Below, one piece after another: positions 32,742 through 41,108 of a stretch of DNA of 64,000 nucleotides. A program made the position numbers and the translations under genes. Numbering within the stretch: the first letter of the stretch is position 1; each line of letters opens with the position of its first letter. Origin of the DNA: Lachnospiraceae bacterium (GTDB lineage Bacteria > Bacillota > Clostridia > Lachnospirales > Lachnospiraceae); the NCBI GenBank assembly GCA_022647575.1, contig JALCKY010000001.1, positions 310,001 through 374,000 on the forward strand. The letters run 5' to 3'. The notes under the pieces were generated by a model. That model did no database searches. It saw nothing but the letters and a program-made list of their open reading frames with translations, and had not been told where the DNA came from.

Positions 32742-33173
32742 TCAGTTTTTAACCGGCGCTTCCGCAGCCGGCTTTGCAGCAGGCTTCGGTGCGGATACCG
32801 GGATGCCTCTCTGTTTCTTCTGATAGGTACCGGAAACCTTGAGGTCATTCTCATCGGTAACGACCATGTCATAATCCTTCGACATCTCAATGGCATGCTT
32901 CGGACAGAAGTCCACGCAGGTCTGGCAGAAGGTGCAGGAGCCCATATGGAAAGTACGGGTCACATAAATCCCGTCTTCCTTCTGTTCTTCCGATGTGGAA
33001 ATGGCCTGCGGTGAACAGACCCTTTCGCAGATGTCGCAGCCGATGCATTTCTCCGGATGGAACACGATGCGTCCGCGGTAATTCGCCGGGGCTTCTTTCG
33101 GGACAAACGGATATTTCTCGCAGTCCGATTTTGAGAAAAGGTTCTTAACTGCCACTTTCATGAAAGGAAGCAT
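32742..33173 (-). CDS. Membrane-bound hydrogenase 2x[4Fe-4S] ferredoxin-like subunit (MbhN/EchF-like)
   Basis: This is the electron-entry subunit of the group 4 hydrogenase, passing electrons from reduced ferredoxin towards the small subunit. The 143-residue protein has two ferredoxin motifs, C43/C46/C49/C53 (CIGCDICERVC) and C80/C83/C86/C90 (CTFCQTCVDFC). An Ala/Pro/Lys-rich tail of about 20 residues follows, which is unusual for the family. The start overlaps the small-subunit stop by one base (TAATG). It is the last recognised hydrogenase gene; no terminator is clear before the ECF gene 66 bases on. Confidence 0.93.
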   Translation of the reverse strand: MLPFMKVAVKNLFSKSDCEKYPFVPKEAPANYRGRIVFHPEKCIGCDICERVCSPQAISTSEEQKEDGIYVTRTFHMGSCTFCQTCVDFCPKHAIEMSKDYDMVVTDENDLKVSGTYQKKQRGIPVSAPKPAAKPAAEAPVKN

Positions 33174-33616
33174 TATTTCATATTCCTCCTTTTCTCTTTC
33201 AGGATTTGCGCCGCCTTGTAGAGACCGTCTATGACGGCTTCCGGCTTCGGTGCACAGCCGGCGACCGATACGTCGACCTTCACGAACTTGTCGAGAGGTC
33301 CTTCGACAGAATAGCTGCCCTTGAAGACGTTGCAGGATCTCGGGCAGGATCCCAGGGAAACGACCACCTTCGGATCCGGCACCTGCTCGATGGTACGGAT
33401 CAGCCTTTCCCGCGACTGCGAGGTGACCGGTCCGGAAACGACGACGATGTCCGCATGCCGCGGCGTCCCGACCAGCTTGAAGCCCAGTCTTTCGGCATCG
33501 TAGCGCGGAGTCAGGACAGCAACCAGCTCAATGTCGCAGCCGTTGCAGGAACCCGAATTAATATGATAGATCCACGGAGATTTCTCCGTGCAGGAATCAA
33601 TCAGTTTTTTAAACAT
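33173..33616 (-). CDS. Membrane-bound [NiFe] hydrogenase small subunit (MbhJ/NuoB-like)
   Basis: This is the small subunit that carries the proximal [4Fe-4S] cluster next to the NiFe site. The 147-residue protein has ligands C24 and C27 (SGSCNGCDIE), C91 (LGSCPRSCN) and C121 (VAGCAPKPE), all in place. There is no twin-arginine signal, as expected for a cytoplasm-facing group 4 enzyme. The ATG at 33616 has AAAGGGGG 8 nt upstream. It sits between MbhM and MbhN genes. Confidence 0.95.
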   Translation of the reverse strand: MFKKLIDSCTEKSPWIYHINSGSCNGCDIELVAVLTPRYDAERLGFKLVGTPRHADIVVVSGPVTSQSRERLIRTIEQVPDPKVVVSLGSCPRSCNVFKGSYSVEGPLDKFVKVDVSVAGCAPKPEAVIDGLYKAAQILKEKRRNMK

Positions 33617-33629
33617 GCAAGTTCCCCCT

Positions 33630-34592
33630 TTACAGTCCCAGCCAGACAAGGATCAGGCTGATCAGAGCAAGTCCGGCAACGATCTGCCAGTAAAAACGGA
33701 AAAGCCATTCCACTTTCAGCCTTGCTGCCGAAGCATGCGGCAGCGTCATGGTAATAATCGTAAGGAGAATGCAGATGGCCAGGTCGATGACCGCATCCAG
33801 AGCCACAATGCCGGTCGTCCATCCCTGCAGGAACAGTGCCGTGAACAGTGCCGTCATGATGAACATCTTGATGGAATGGCTGAGCTCAAAGAGCGCCAGC
33901 GGTGCTCCCGAATATTCGGCCATCGTTCCTTCGCAGATTTCGGTTTCCGCCTCAGCCACGTCGAACGGCTGGGTTCCCACCTCGCCCGGAATGATCAGCA
34001 GAAAAGCAATGGCAGCCGGGATCATGGCCCAGTGGGTAATCATCATTCCGTTCTGCGCCTGATAGGCCGAAATATCGATCAGCGAGAAAGTCATCCCGCC
34101 GGTGAGTGCCATGCCGGCTTTTTTCCCGACCGTCAGAAGCACCAGGATCAGCGGCAGTTCATAGGACACGATCGTGACCATCTCACGGGAAATTCCGACT
34201 CCCGAGAACGGCGATCCGGAGGCCGCGCCGCCGATGATGATGGCAACAGCCGGAATCGTCAGAAGGTAGATGAGAACGATGATATCCGCAATTCCGTAGA
34301 ACGGGGTCAGCCCGGCAAACGGAATCAGCAGTGCCGTCACGAACAGGGAAATGAGTCCGATGACCGGAGCCCCGAGGAATACCGCTTTCGGCGCTGCGTC
34401 CGGCACGATCGTCTCCTTGCCCATCAGCTTCATGAAATCATAGAACGGCTGCGTAATCGGCGGCCCGATTCTCTTCTGCATATGAGCCAGGACTTTCCTG
34501 TCGATCCCGGCGAGAAGAAGTCCGGCAAAGGATGTGAACAGGAAACCCGGGAAGACCAGGATGTAAAACAGGTACATTGGATTGAATGTCAT
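33630..34592 (-). CDS. Membrane-bound hydrogenase membrane anchor (MbhM/NuoH-like)
   Basis: This is the complex I NuoH-type membrane subunit that connects the peripheral hydrogenase arm to the ion-pumping module. The 320-residue protein has about eight transmembrane helices. Family signs are DRKVLAHMQKRIGPPITQPFYD near residue 30 and PFDVAEAETEICEGTMAEYSG, the charged loop at the interface. The ATG at 34592 has GGAGG 6 nt upstream. Confidence 0.94.
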   Translation of the reverse strand: MTFNPMYLFYILVFPGFLFTSFAGLLLAGIDRKVLAHMQKRIGPPITQPFYDFMKLMGKETIVPDAAPKAVFLGAPVIGLISLFVTALLIPFAGLTPFYGIADIIVLIYLLTIPAVAIIIGGAASGSPFSGVGISREMVTIVSYELPLILVLLTVGKKAGMALTGGMTFSLIDISAYQAQNGMMITHWAMIPAAIAFLLIIPGEVGTQPFDVAEAETEICEGTMAEYSGAPLALFELSHSIKMFIMTALFTALFLQGWTTGIVALDAVIDLAICILLTIITMTLPHASAARLKVEWLFRFYWQIVAGLALISLILVWLGL

Positions 34593-34605
34593 GATGTCCT
34601 CCCTC

Positions 34606-36528
34606 CTACAGCAGACATACGAACGAGAACACCAGGTAGACGGCCGCAATCAGGACCGCCCAGAGGGCATAGTCATTGACCACGCCGCTGTGCATCTCGC
34701 CGATGAATCCGAAATAATGACGCAGATTGTATTTCAGGCCCCAGAACATATCAGAGCCTCCGACCATGGAATACTCGCTCTTTTCACCGCTGTAGAACGT
34801 TGCGTACTTGCCGTCGGTCACTTCCGCCGAGTGGCTCTGTGCGCCGCGGCTGTTCTTTCCGAGGAGTGCCACGATCGTAAAGGCAGCCAGCAGGACCACG
34901 AAGAGGATCAGCCAGTTGATCGGCTGCCAGTAGCCTGCCAGGACGACCGACTTGTCCGGTGCGGCATCCGCTGCCGAAATGAACTGCTCAGCATATCCGC
35001 TGCCCATCATCGCATTGATATACTTGACCGGGCTTAAGACCGCATTGACGGCCGGCTGGATCAGAAGCGAATAGACCTGGCCCGGAAGCACGCCGGTAAT
35101 GATGCACAGGACAGCCATGATCCACATCGGGATGCGCATCGAAAGCGGAGCCTCCCTGACGTTCTCCAGCTCCGGCGGCAGTTCTCCGAAGAAGACGGAC
35201 TGCGAAACCTTGATGAAGGAAGCCAGCGTCATGACCGAGACCACGACCTCGATGACCGTTACGATTGCAAAGCCGAAGTTGCCGGACTCTGCTGCTTTTT
35301 CATAGGTTGCCTGATAGATCAGCCATTTGGACACGAATCCGTTGAAAGGCGGAAGTCCGGAAATGGAGAAGGCGCCGATCAGGAAAATGATGCAGGTCTG
35401 CGGCATTTTCTTCGCCAGTCCGCCGAGCTTATCGAGGTTCGTCGTGCCTGCCGCATAGAGGACGGCACCGGCACACAGGAAAAGCATTCCCTTGAACAGG
35501 GTGTGGTTCATGGCATGATAGAGGCCGCCCGAAAGACCCAGCGCCGTTCCCAGCCCGATCGCCGTGATGACGTATCCGATCTGGGAAATGGAATGGAATG
35601 CGAGCAGCCGCTTGAAGTCGTGCTGATTCAGCGCCATCGTGACGCCGAGGAACATCGTGATCGTGCCGATCGTGACGATCAGGTTCTGCACGGAAGAAAG
35701 CCCCATCGTCATGAAGATGATGTAAAGGAGCCTGATGATTCCGTAGACGCCTGTCTTATTGACCATGGATGCCATGGCCATCGAGGCCGATGTCGGTGCT
35801 GACGTATAGGCATCTGCCGCCACCGGATGCACCGGTACGATAAAGGCCTTGATGGAAAATCCCGTGAGAAGAAGTCCGAAGGCAAATGCCGTCGTCGGAT
35901 TCATTCCTGTCTTCTGGAGAAGGGCTCCGATCTGCGCCATGTTCAGCGTATGGAGCTGTTCATAGAGAAGGATGACGCCCGTCAGGGTAAGCGAAGAACC
36001 GATCGAGCCGATGACCAGGTACTTGAAGGCCGCTTCCAGCGGGCCGTCCTCATTGTTGCGGAACGCCGTGAGGGCAACCGCCGCAAAGGTCAGGATCTCG
36101 ATCATGATGAACATATTGAAGAGGTCGCCCGTCAGCACGAGGCCGAGGACTGCTCCGGAAAGCATCAGGAACAGGACGTAATATTTTTCAAGCGTGTCGT
36201 CCCTGCTCATGTACTTCAGGGAATAGAAGCAGGACAGGAAAATCGTGAGCGCCACGATCAGACCGAAGAACAGGGACAGCGCATCGATTTCATAGCCGAT
36301 GCCGATGGCCCATCCGCTGACCGGCTCCCAGTTGCCCATCCAGTAGCTGATAATCTGTCCGTCGATCATGACCGGCTTGATCAGGCAGATCATAAGGACC
36401 AGCGGAACTGTCGAAGCCGTCATGGCGATAACACCGCGTGCGACTTTATTCCTGCTTCCGAAAAGTACGACCAGGAAGGAAGCAAGGAACAGCGTCATGA
36501 CCGCTAATACGGGAAAATGCTGCATCAT
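34606..36528 (-). CDS. Hydrogenase antiporter-like subunit (MbhH/MrpD type, probably fused to MbhI)
   Basis: This is the large ion-translocating subunit, related to MrpD and NuoL/M/N. The 640-residue protein is longer than typical MbhH (about 500). The core has many transmembrane helices with the conserved LTGDLFNMFIMIEILTFAA (glutamate in helix 5), a central Lys/His region near HPVAADAYTSAPTSASMAM and NQHDFKRLLAFHSISQIGYV. The extra C-terminal 130 residues carry an amphipathic stretch and one or two more helices, where separate MbhI genes would act, so a fusion is inferred. It overlaps mbhG by 4 bp. Confidence 0.92.
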   Translation of the reverse strand: MMQHFPVLAVMTLFLASFLVVLFGSRNKVARGVIAMTASTVPLVLMICLIKPVMIDGQIISYWMGNWEPVSGWAIGIGYEIDALSLFFGLIVALTIFLSCFYSLKYMSRDDTLEKYYVLFLMLSGAVLGLVLTGDLFNMFIMIEILTFAAVALTAFRNNEDGPLEAAFKYLVIGSIGSSLTLTGVILLYEQLHTLNMAQIGALLQKTGMNPTTAFAFGLLLTGFSIKAFIVPVHPVAADAYTSAPTSASMAMASMVNKTGVYGIIRLLYIIFMTMGLSSVQNLIVTIGTITMFLGVTMALNQHDFKRLLAFHSISQIGYVITAIGLGTALGLSGGLYHAMNHTLFKGMLFLCAGAVLYAAGTTNLDKLGGLAKKMPQTCIIFLIGAFSISGLPPFNGFVSKWLIYQATYEKAAESGNFGFAIVTVIEVVVSVMTLASFIKVSQSVFFGELPPELENVREAPLSMRIPMWIMAVLCIITGVLPGQVYSLLIQPAVNAVLSPVKYINAMMGSGYAEQFISAADAAPDKSVVLAGYWQPINWLILFVVLLAAFTIVALLGKNSRGAQSHSAEVTDGKYATFYSGEKSEYSMVGGSDMFWGLKYNLRHYFGFIGEMHSGVVNDYALWAVLIAAVYLVFSFVCLL

Positions 36529-36875
36529 CCGTTGAGCCTCCTTATTTTCGTACTGTCGATCGTTCCGTATTTCTTATAGATCTTGATGACGATTGAAAGA
36601 GCCATCGCCGTTACGCAGGCGCCGATGACGATGGACGTCAGGGTCAGTGCCTGGGGAATCGGATCCACGAAGAATGTGCCCGGCTTGATTTCGCCCGGCG
36701 TAAAGATCGGGGCGGTGCCGCCCTTCTGATACCCGATGCTGATGATCAGGATATTGACGCCGTAGTCGATAATGCCCAGACCGATGACGCTCTTCATCAG
36801 GTTCTTCTTCACGATAACCGTATAGAGACCCAGAACCATCAGAATGACACAGCCGATATAATTCACGAGCATCAT
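36525..36875 (-). CDS. Hydrogenase Mrp-type subunit (MbhG/MrpC-like)
   Basis: This is a small three-helix membrane subunit of 116 residues related to MrpC and NuoK. VNYIGCVILMVLGLYTVIV begins it and LTSIVIGACVTAMALSIVI is the last helix. It overlaps its neighbours by 4 bp on each side. The charged C-terminal tail (KKYGTIDSTKIRRL) faces the cytoplasm by the positive-inside rule. Confidence 0.92.
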   Translation of the reverse strand: MMLVNYIGCVILMVLGLYTVIVKKNLMKSVIGLGIIDYGVNILIISIGYQKGGTAPIFTPGEIKPGTFFVDPIPQALTLTSIVIGACVTAMALSIVIKIYKKYGTIDSTKIRRLNG

Positions 36876-37399
36876 TTCACGTCACCTCCTTCGTCCGGAA
36901 CTTCCTTCACATTGCCGGATGCTTTCAGATTCTCTTCCTGCTTCCTGTCCCATTCCGGTGAAAGGGTTCCCAGAAGAAGGATCAGCAGGAAGGATACGCC
37001 TGTCAGGACCTTGTAGCCGACGGCATAGTTCATGTAGCCGATGGTTCCGGCTGAGAACAGGTCGCCGACATTTCCGTTCTGATAGAAAACGTTCCGGCAG
37101 AAATTCGCTCCCGCAAAAATACCGCAGAGGGCAATGATGACATAGGCCGTAGCGCCGACAGCTTCATTCTTGCGGATCAGCTCCGGATTGACCGCCTTGA
37201 CGACGGTATCATATCCGTATCCCATGAACAGAAGCATGATGGCACCCGCGCCGCAGACGCCTCCCTGGAATCCGCCGCCCGGAGAAAGGTTGCCGTGCAT
37301 AATGACGTAAAAGCCGAACATCAGGGCAAACGGAAGAAAGAAGCCGCCCGCATTGCGAAGGATCGTATCCTCTTCAGTGAGATTCTTCCTGAACTTCAT
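36872..37399 (-). CDS. Hydrogenase Mrp-type subunit (MbhF/MrpB-like)
   Basis: This is a 175-residue membrane subunit related to MrpB (MnhB). HGNLSPGGGFQGGVCGAGAIMLLFMGYG is the family signature, split over the loop between helices one and two. The start at 37399 has AAAGGAGG upstream and overlaps the preceding gene by 26 bp. The acidic C-terminal tail VKEVPDEGGDVK is soluble. Confidence 0.92.
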   Translation of the reverse strand: MKFRKNLTEEDTILRNAGGFFLPFALMFGFYVIMHGNLSPGGGFQGGVCGAGAIMLLFMGYGYDTVVKAVNPELIRKNEAVGATAYVIIALCGIFAGANFCRNVFYQNGNVGDLFSAGTIGYMNYAVGYKVLTGVSFLLILLLGTLSPEWDRKQEENLKASGNVKEVPDEGGDVK

Positions 37400-37763
37400 C
37401 GCTGTCCCCTCCTTTCTTTTTTGTAGCCGCACGGAGGATCGCCATGGATCCGGAAATAGCGGTCAGCAGGATAAAGGACTCTCCCATCGTATCGTAGCCA
37501 CGGTAGTCGAAAACGATCGCGGTAACGGCATTCTGGGATCTGGTCTTATCCAGGTCTTCCTTGATCATGATATCCGCAACGCCGTCTGCGTCCGAGGTAT
37601 CGTATTCCGCCGGTTTCGTATAAAGCTGGTAGGCATCCGTCCCGGAACCGTCATAGGCCAGAGGCGATTCGTACATGCAGACAGCGCATACGCAGCCCAG
37701 GACCAGGAACACGGTCAGGCTGCAGATCGTGATGATCTTTTTAACCTTGTCCGCTTTTTTCAT
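37374..37763 (-). CDS. Hydrogenase subunit MbhE-like
   Basis: This 129-residue protein has two transmembrane helices (about residues 8-30 and 97-115) joined by an extracytoplasmic loop of about 65 residues. The second helix region, VFDYRGYDTMGESFILLTAISG, is the part conserved with MbhE and with the C-terminal extension of MrpA. It overlaps mbhD by 4 bp. In Mrp antiporters this part is fused into MrpA; here, as in Mbh, it is separate. Confidence 0.88.
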   Translation of the reverse strand: MKKADKVKKIITICSLTVFLVLGCVCAVCMYESPLAYDGSGTDAYQLYTKPAEYDTSDADGVADIMIKEDLDKTRSQNAVTAIVFDYRGYDTMGESFILLTAISGSMAILRAATKKKGGDSDEVQEESH

Positions 37764-38035
37764 TTGTCTTCGTCTCCTTTCTTCGTGGTCTTCCGAAGTG
37801 CAATGACGAAGAGCACCGTAGAAAGGACCGCGCCGACGGAAGCTTCTGCGATGGCAACATCGGGAGCCTCCAGAAGGATGAATTCCAGGGCTGCGAACGC
37901 ACCCGTGATTCCGAGCGCGATGACAGAGGACAGCAGCCTGTCAAAGATGACAGCCAGAAGGGCTGTCACGACAACGCCGGCCATGACGATGGTATTCAGG
38001 ATCGTGATGCCGTAAGAGGCAAAGAACTCAGTCAT
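37760..38035 (-). CDS. Hydrogenase subunit MbhD-like (DUF4040)
   Basis: This 91-residue membrane protein corresponds to the MbhD part of MrpA. The motif APDVAIAEASVGAVLSTVLF near the C-terminus is the family signature, with a conserved acidic residue in a helix. The ATG at 38035 overlaps the preceding gene by 8 bp; the longer frame to 38191 lies within that gene and is rejected. Confidence 0.9.
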   Translation of the reverse strand: MTEFFASYGITILNTIVMAGVVVTALLAVIFDRLLSSVIALGITGAFAALEFILLEAPDVAIAEASVGAVLSTVLFVIALRKTTKKGDEDK

Positions 38036-38396
38036 TTTCCTGATCCTCCCCGTAGTCGTCGCAGACCATCTTATCTTTCGGGCGGATACCGAATTTATAG
38101 GCCGCCTTGGCGATTGCATGGCTTGAGATCGGATTCGTGATGATAAAGAACACGCACAGGCAGCCGAGCTTGATGGCCATGCCTGCCGCACCGATGCAGA
38201 TTGAATAGATAAGCGCCGCGATCATCGCTCCGAGCATTCCCAGAGTGGCAACATTCGTGCTGGACTGCATACGGCAGAAGGCATCCGGCATGCGGAGCAG
38301 CCCGACCACGCCGGCCAGCGCAAAAATGAAGCCGATTGCCATGAGGACATCAATGATGATCCTTGCGGCTAATGAAATACTTACGGCATCCATCAT
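38028..38396 (-). CDS. Mrp-type antiporter subunit G (MbhC-like)
   Basis: This 122-residue protein has three transmembrane helices. GVVGLLRMPDAFCRMQSSTNVATLG is the MrpG/MnhG signature (seen from about residue 30), and IITNPISSHAIAKAAY closes the third helix. Overlaps of 4 and 8 bp link it to the neighbouring genes. Confidence 0.92.
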   Translation of the reverse strand: MMDAVSISLAARIIIDVLMAIGFIFALAGVVGLLRMPDAFCRMQSSTNVATLGMLGAMIAALIYSICIGAAGMAIKLGCLCVFFIITNPISSHAIAKAAYKFGIRPKDKMVCDDYGEDQEND

Positions 38397-38647
38397 AGTT
38401 TTCCCTCCAGATATCTCGAAATAATGACTGTTCCCAGAAATCCCAGCACTGCCAGCGTCATGGAGATGTCAAGGTAAATGCTCCTGCCCGAGAAAACCGC
38501 GAACAGTGCAAGGGAAACCGTCGTCAGGGTATCGACGCAGTCGGAAGCGACCGCGCGGTCGACGCCGCTCGGGCCCTTGACGAGACGGATGCAGACGAGC
38601 ATGGCAAGAACGGCATAGCCGATGGCAAACAGCATAAGCTCAATCAT
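38393..38647 (-). CDS. Mrp-type antiporter subunit F (MbhB-like)
   Basis: This 84-residue, three-helix protein has the MrpF signature VRLVKGPSGVDRAVASD (written here as IRLVKGPSGVDRAVASD). The ATG at 38647 overlaps the MrpE-like stop (ATGA); codons further upstream are inside that gene. It should be part of the sodium/proton module. Confidence 0.92.
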   Translation of the reverse strand: MIELMLFAIGYAVLAMLVCIRLVKGPSGVDRAVASDCVDTLTTVSLALFAVFSGRSIYLDISMTLAVLGFLGTVIISRYLEGKL

Positions 38648-39180
38648 GGCCAGATCCTCCTTATCCATTTTTCCATCGTTCCCTTGATGGCATCGCCGGC
38701 CTTCTGCGGATCCTGCTCAGCGACATCGATCCAGTGGATGTAAAACCACTTCTGTCCCTTTTTGTCCCTGGCAATATCCAGCGTGATGGTGCCGGGCGTC
38801 AGGGTAATGGAATTGGCCAGAAGCGAAGTGCCGTATTCGGATTCCTCTCCGACCGGGACCTTGACGATTCCGGGATTGATGTTCAGCCTGCCCGGTTTCA
38901 GGGCGCGCTTCGCGACATCCACATTAGCCTTGATCAGTTCCCATACGAAAACAACCAGGCAGTAATAAATGAGGATGAAGAATTTGGCCGGATTGAAAAG
39001 ATAGAACGGTTTTTCCTTGATGAAGAATCTTGCGGAGAAAAGCGCCACGGCAACCGAAATCACGCCGCCTGCGATGAGTTCCTCAGCGGCAAATGACCAG
39101 GTCATCAGCAGCCAGAAAATGAAGCACAGGACGGCGACCGAAATCACTGCCGGGAAAGAAGCTTTTTTCACCCAGAACAC
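38644..39180 (-). CDS. Mrp-type antiporter subunit E (MbhA-like)
   Basis: This is a 178-residue membrane subunit of the MrpE/MnhE family. Two to three N-terminal helices are followed by a cytoplasmic domain with NSITLTPGTITLDIA and FYIHWIDVAE, both family hallmarks. The gene follows hypA by 14 bases and opens the antiporter block E-F-G-D-E-F-G-H of the operon. Confidence 0.92.
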   Translation of the reverse strand: MFWVKKASFPAVISVAVLCFIFWLLMTWSFAAEELIAGGVISVAVALFSARFFIKEKPFYLFNPAKFFILIYYCLVVFVWELIKANVDVAKRALKPGRLNINPGIVKVPVGEESEYGTSLLANSITLTPGTITLDIARDKKGQKWFYIHWIDVAEQDPQKAGDAIKGTMEKWIRRIWP

Positions 39181-39194
39181 CCCCTTGCAATCAA

Positions 39195-39536
39195 TTAGTT
39201 TACTTCAATGCTTTCAATGTAAAATTCCCTGCCGGACACGATCCGGATATTGTCGGATCCGCAGACCGGACAGGTAAATTCATGTTCGCGGAGCACTTCC
39301 GTCCTGCCGCAGTCCCTGCACTCGACGGAAACCGGAACCGCTTCGAAAAAGAGCTTTGCCCCTTCTGCCGCCGTTCCGCGGCTGGCCGGACCGAAACACT
39401 CTTCAATCAGTTCGGGGACCACCCCCGAATAGGCACCTATGCGGACCCTGATGCTGCCGATCTTTGCGGCGCCGTTCTTTTCGGCCGCCTCATTGACGAT
39501 CTTCAGCATGTCCATCGTCAGACCCAGCTCGTGCAT
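39195..39536 (-). CDS. hypA: Hydrogenase nickel-insertion protein HypA
   Basis: HypA delivers Ni(II) to the hydrogenase precursor. The 113-residue protein starts MHELGL, giving the N-terminal nickel ligand H2. The zinc site is C73/C76 (CRDC) and C89/C92 (CPVC). The ATG at 39536 lies one base after the large-subunit stop. No hypB is found in this window. Its position between the large subunit and antiporter genes is unusual. Confidence 0.96.
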   Translation of the reverse strand: MHELGLTMDMLKIVNEAAEKNGAAKIGSIRVRIGAYSGVVPELIEECFGPASRGTAAEGAKLFFEAVPVSVECRDCGRTEVLREHEFTCPVCGSDNIRIVSGREFYIESIEVN

Positions 39537-39537
39537 G

Positions 39538-40620
39538 CTATCTGTCCAGACAGGAGAAGCACGGGTCGATGCAGGCAATGATCAGTCCGGCATCGGCAAT
39601 GGTGTTATTGCGAAGCATGACCGGAACCGTCGGGGCATTCCGGAACGTCGGAACATGGATGCTGACCCGGTGGTTCGTCTTCCCTCCGTTTGAAATGACT
39701 TTGTAGACGAGCTGGCCGCGCGGTGCTTCCAGGACAGAAACCCGCTCTCCGGCCGGAATCCTCGGGATCTTCGTTCCGAGGTTGATCGGGCCTTCCGGCA
39801 GATTCTCCAGTGCCTGGCGGATGATCTTGATGCTTTCATAGACTTCCAGGACACGGACCAGGACGCGCGCATACACATCGCAGCTGTCCACGACCGGAAC
39901 GTCGAATTTGAAGTCCTCATAGCAGGAATACGGCATGTCGCGGCGGATATCGATGTCCACGCCCGAAGCCCTGGCCTGCGGGCCGGCAGCGCCGAGGCGG
40001 ATGGCATCTTCCTTTGTCAGGATGCCGACGCCTTTCGTACGCATGGCAACGGTGCGGTCGTTCACGATGATGTCGCGGACTTTGTCCGTTTCCTTCTCGA
40101 TGACATCGAGCTTGGCCAGGACAGACTTCCTCGTCTCATCGCTGATGTCGCGCCGGGATCCGCCGATCGTGACCATTCCGTAATTGACGCGGTTTCCGGA
40201 AATCTCTTCCAGGATGTCCATGATAACTTCCCGCTTGTCCCAGATATGCATGAACAGGCTGTCGTGTCCGATGATGTGGCAGGCAATGCCGAACCACAGG
40301 AAATGCGAATGCAGACGCTCGAGCTCCGCCATGATGACGCGGATATAGGCGCCTCTCTTCGGCACGTCCATGTCGGCGATTCCTTCCAGCGCCAGCGCAT
40401 AGTTCAGGGCATGCGCATGCGAGCAGATGCCGCAGACCCTCTCCACCAGGACGATGGTCTGGATATAATTCCGCTCCGTGCACAGTTTTTCGATGCCGCG
40501 GTGGTTGTATCCGATGTATACGTCGGCATCCTTGATGATTTCGCCTTCGGTCTTCAGATTTGCATGGACCGGTTCCTCAAGTGCCGGATGGTACGGTCCG
40601 ATCGGAATCGTATAGCTCAT
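39538..40620 (-). CDS. Membrane-bound [NiFe] hydrogenase large subunit (MbhL type), without C-terminal propeptide
   Basis: This is the catalytic subunit of a group 4 [NiFe] hydrogenase, likely reducing protons with ferredoxin electrons. The 360-residue protein has both CxxC pairs for the NiFe site: C63/C66 (ERVCGICSHAHA) and C354/C357 (IDPCFSCLDR). The presence of both distinguishes it from complex I NuoD. The protein ends three residues after the last Cys, so there is no C-terminal extension to be cleaved and no maturation protease should be needed. It overlaps the NuoC-like gene by 4 bp. Confidence 0.96.
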   Translation of the reverse strand: MSYTIPIGPYHPALEEPVHANLKTEGEIIKDADVYIGYNHRGIEKLCTERNYIQTIVLVERVCGICSHAHALNYALALEGIADMDVPKRGAYIRVIMAELERLHSHFLWFGIACHIIGHDSLFMHIWDKREVIMDILEEISGNRVNYGMVTIGGSRRDISDETRKSVLAKLDVIEKETDKVRDIIVNDRTVAMRTKGVGILTKEDAIRLGAAGPQARASGVDIDIRRDMPYSCYEDFKFDVPVVDSCDVYARVLVRVLEVYESIKIIRQALENLPEGPINLGTKIPRIPAGERVSVLEAPRGQLVYKVISNGGKTNHRVSIHVPTFRNAPTVPVMLRNNTIADAGLIIACIDPCFSCLDR

Positions 40621-41108
40621 TTTCTGTCCTCCTTCTCCGAAGATTTTTTCTCCTGAACATCCGGGATTCCATCATGGTCGTCGTCGCGCGTCAGGGTATT
40701 GACCAGCTCCGACTTCGTCGCGTATTCCTCGAATGCCGAGTCGCGCAGCTCCTTGAGCGGCGTCACCAGGATCTGGCCTCTCCCGTTGGAAAGCTCTTCC
40801 GGAAGGAAAAGCCTCTGGGAAGTGTCCAGACCTTCGAATTCAAATCCCATCAGTTCATTCAGCTCCCATTCCGGCCAGCCGGCAGCGGAGTCATAGATGC
40901 CCGAAATGGACGGGAACTTCGTTTCCCCGGTCACCTGATAGGAGTGGATTGCGTGATCCACTTCATACTCATAAGCAATCACCGGCTGATTTTCCACGCT
41001 CATATAGCCGTGGACCATCAGAAGGATCCTGCCTTCCTTTTTCATCTTCTCAGCCGTCGGGATGATTTCGTCCTTTGTGATGCTGATGATTTTATACTCC
41101 TGGTGCAT
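40617..41108 (-). CDS. Hydrogenase NuoC-like subunit (MbhK type) with a Ca-binding-like tail
   Basis: This 163-residue protein is related to the 30-kDa complex I subunit, which packs against the large subunit. The middle has YEYEVDHAIHSYQVTG, PSISGIYDSAAGWPEWELNELMGFEFEG and RLFLPEEL, as in the family. The C-terminal tail includes DDDHDGIPDVQE, a DxDxDGxxD pattern of calcium-binding loops, then a charged end. I chose the ATG at 41108 because AAGGAGG lies 7 nt upstream; it overlaps hypC by 17 bp. Confidence 0.9.
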   Translation of the reverse strand: MHQEYKIISITKDEIIPTAEKMKKEGRILLMVHGYMSVENQPVIAYEYEVDHAIHSYQVTGETKFPSISGIYDSAAGWPEWELNELMGFEFEGLDTSQRLFLPEELSNGRGQILVTPLKELRDSAFEEYATKSELVNTLTRDDDHDGIPDVQEKKSSEKEDRK

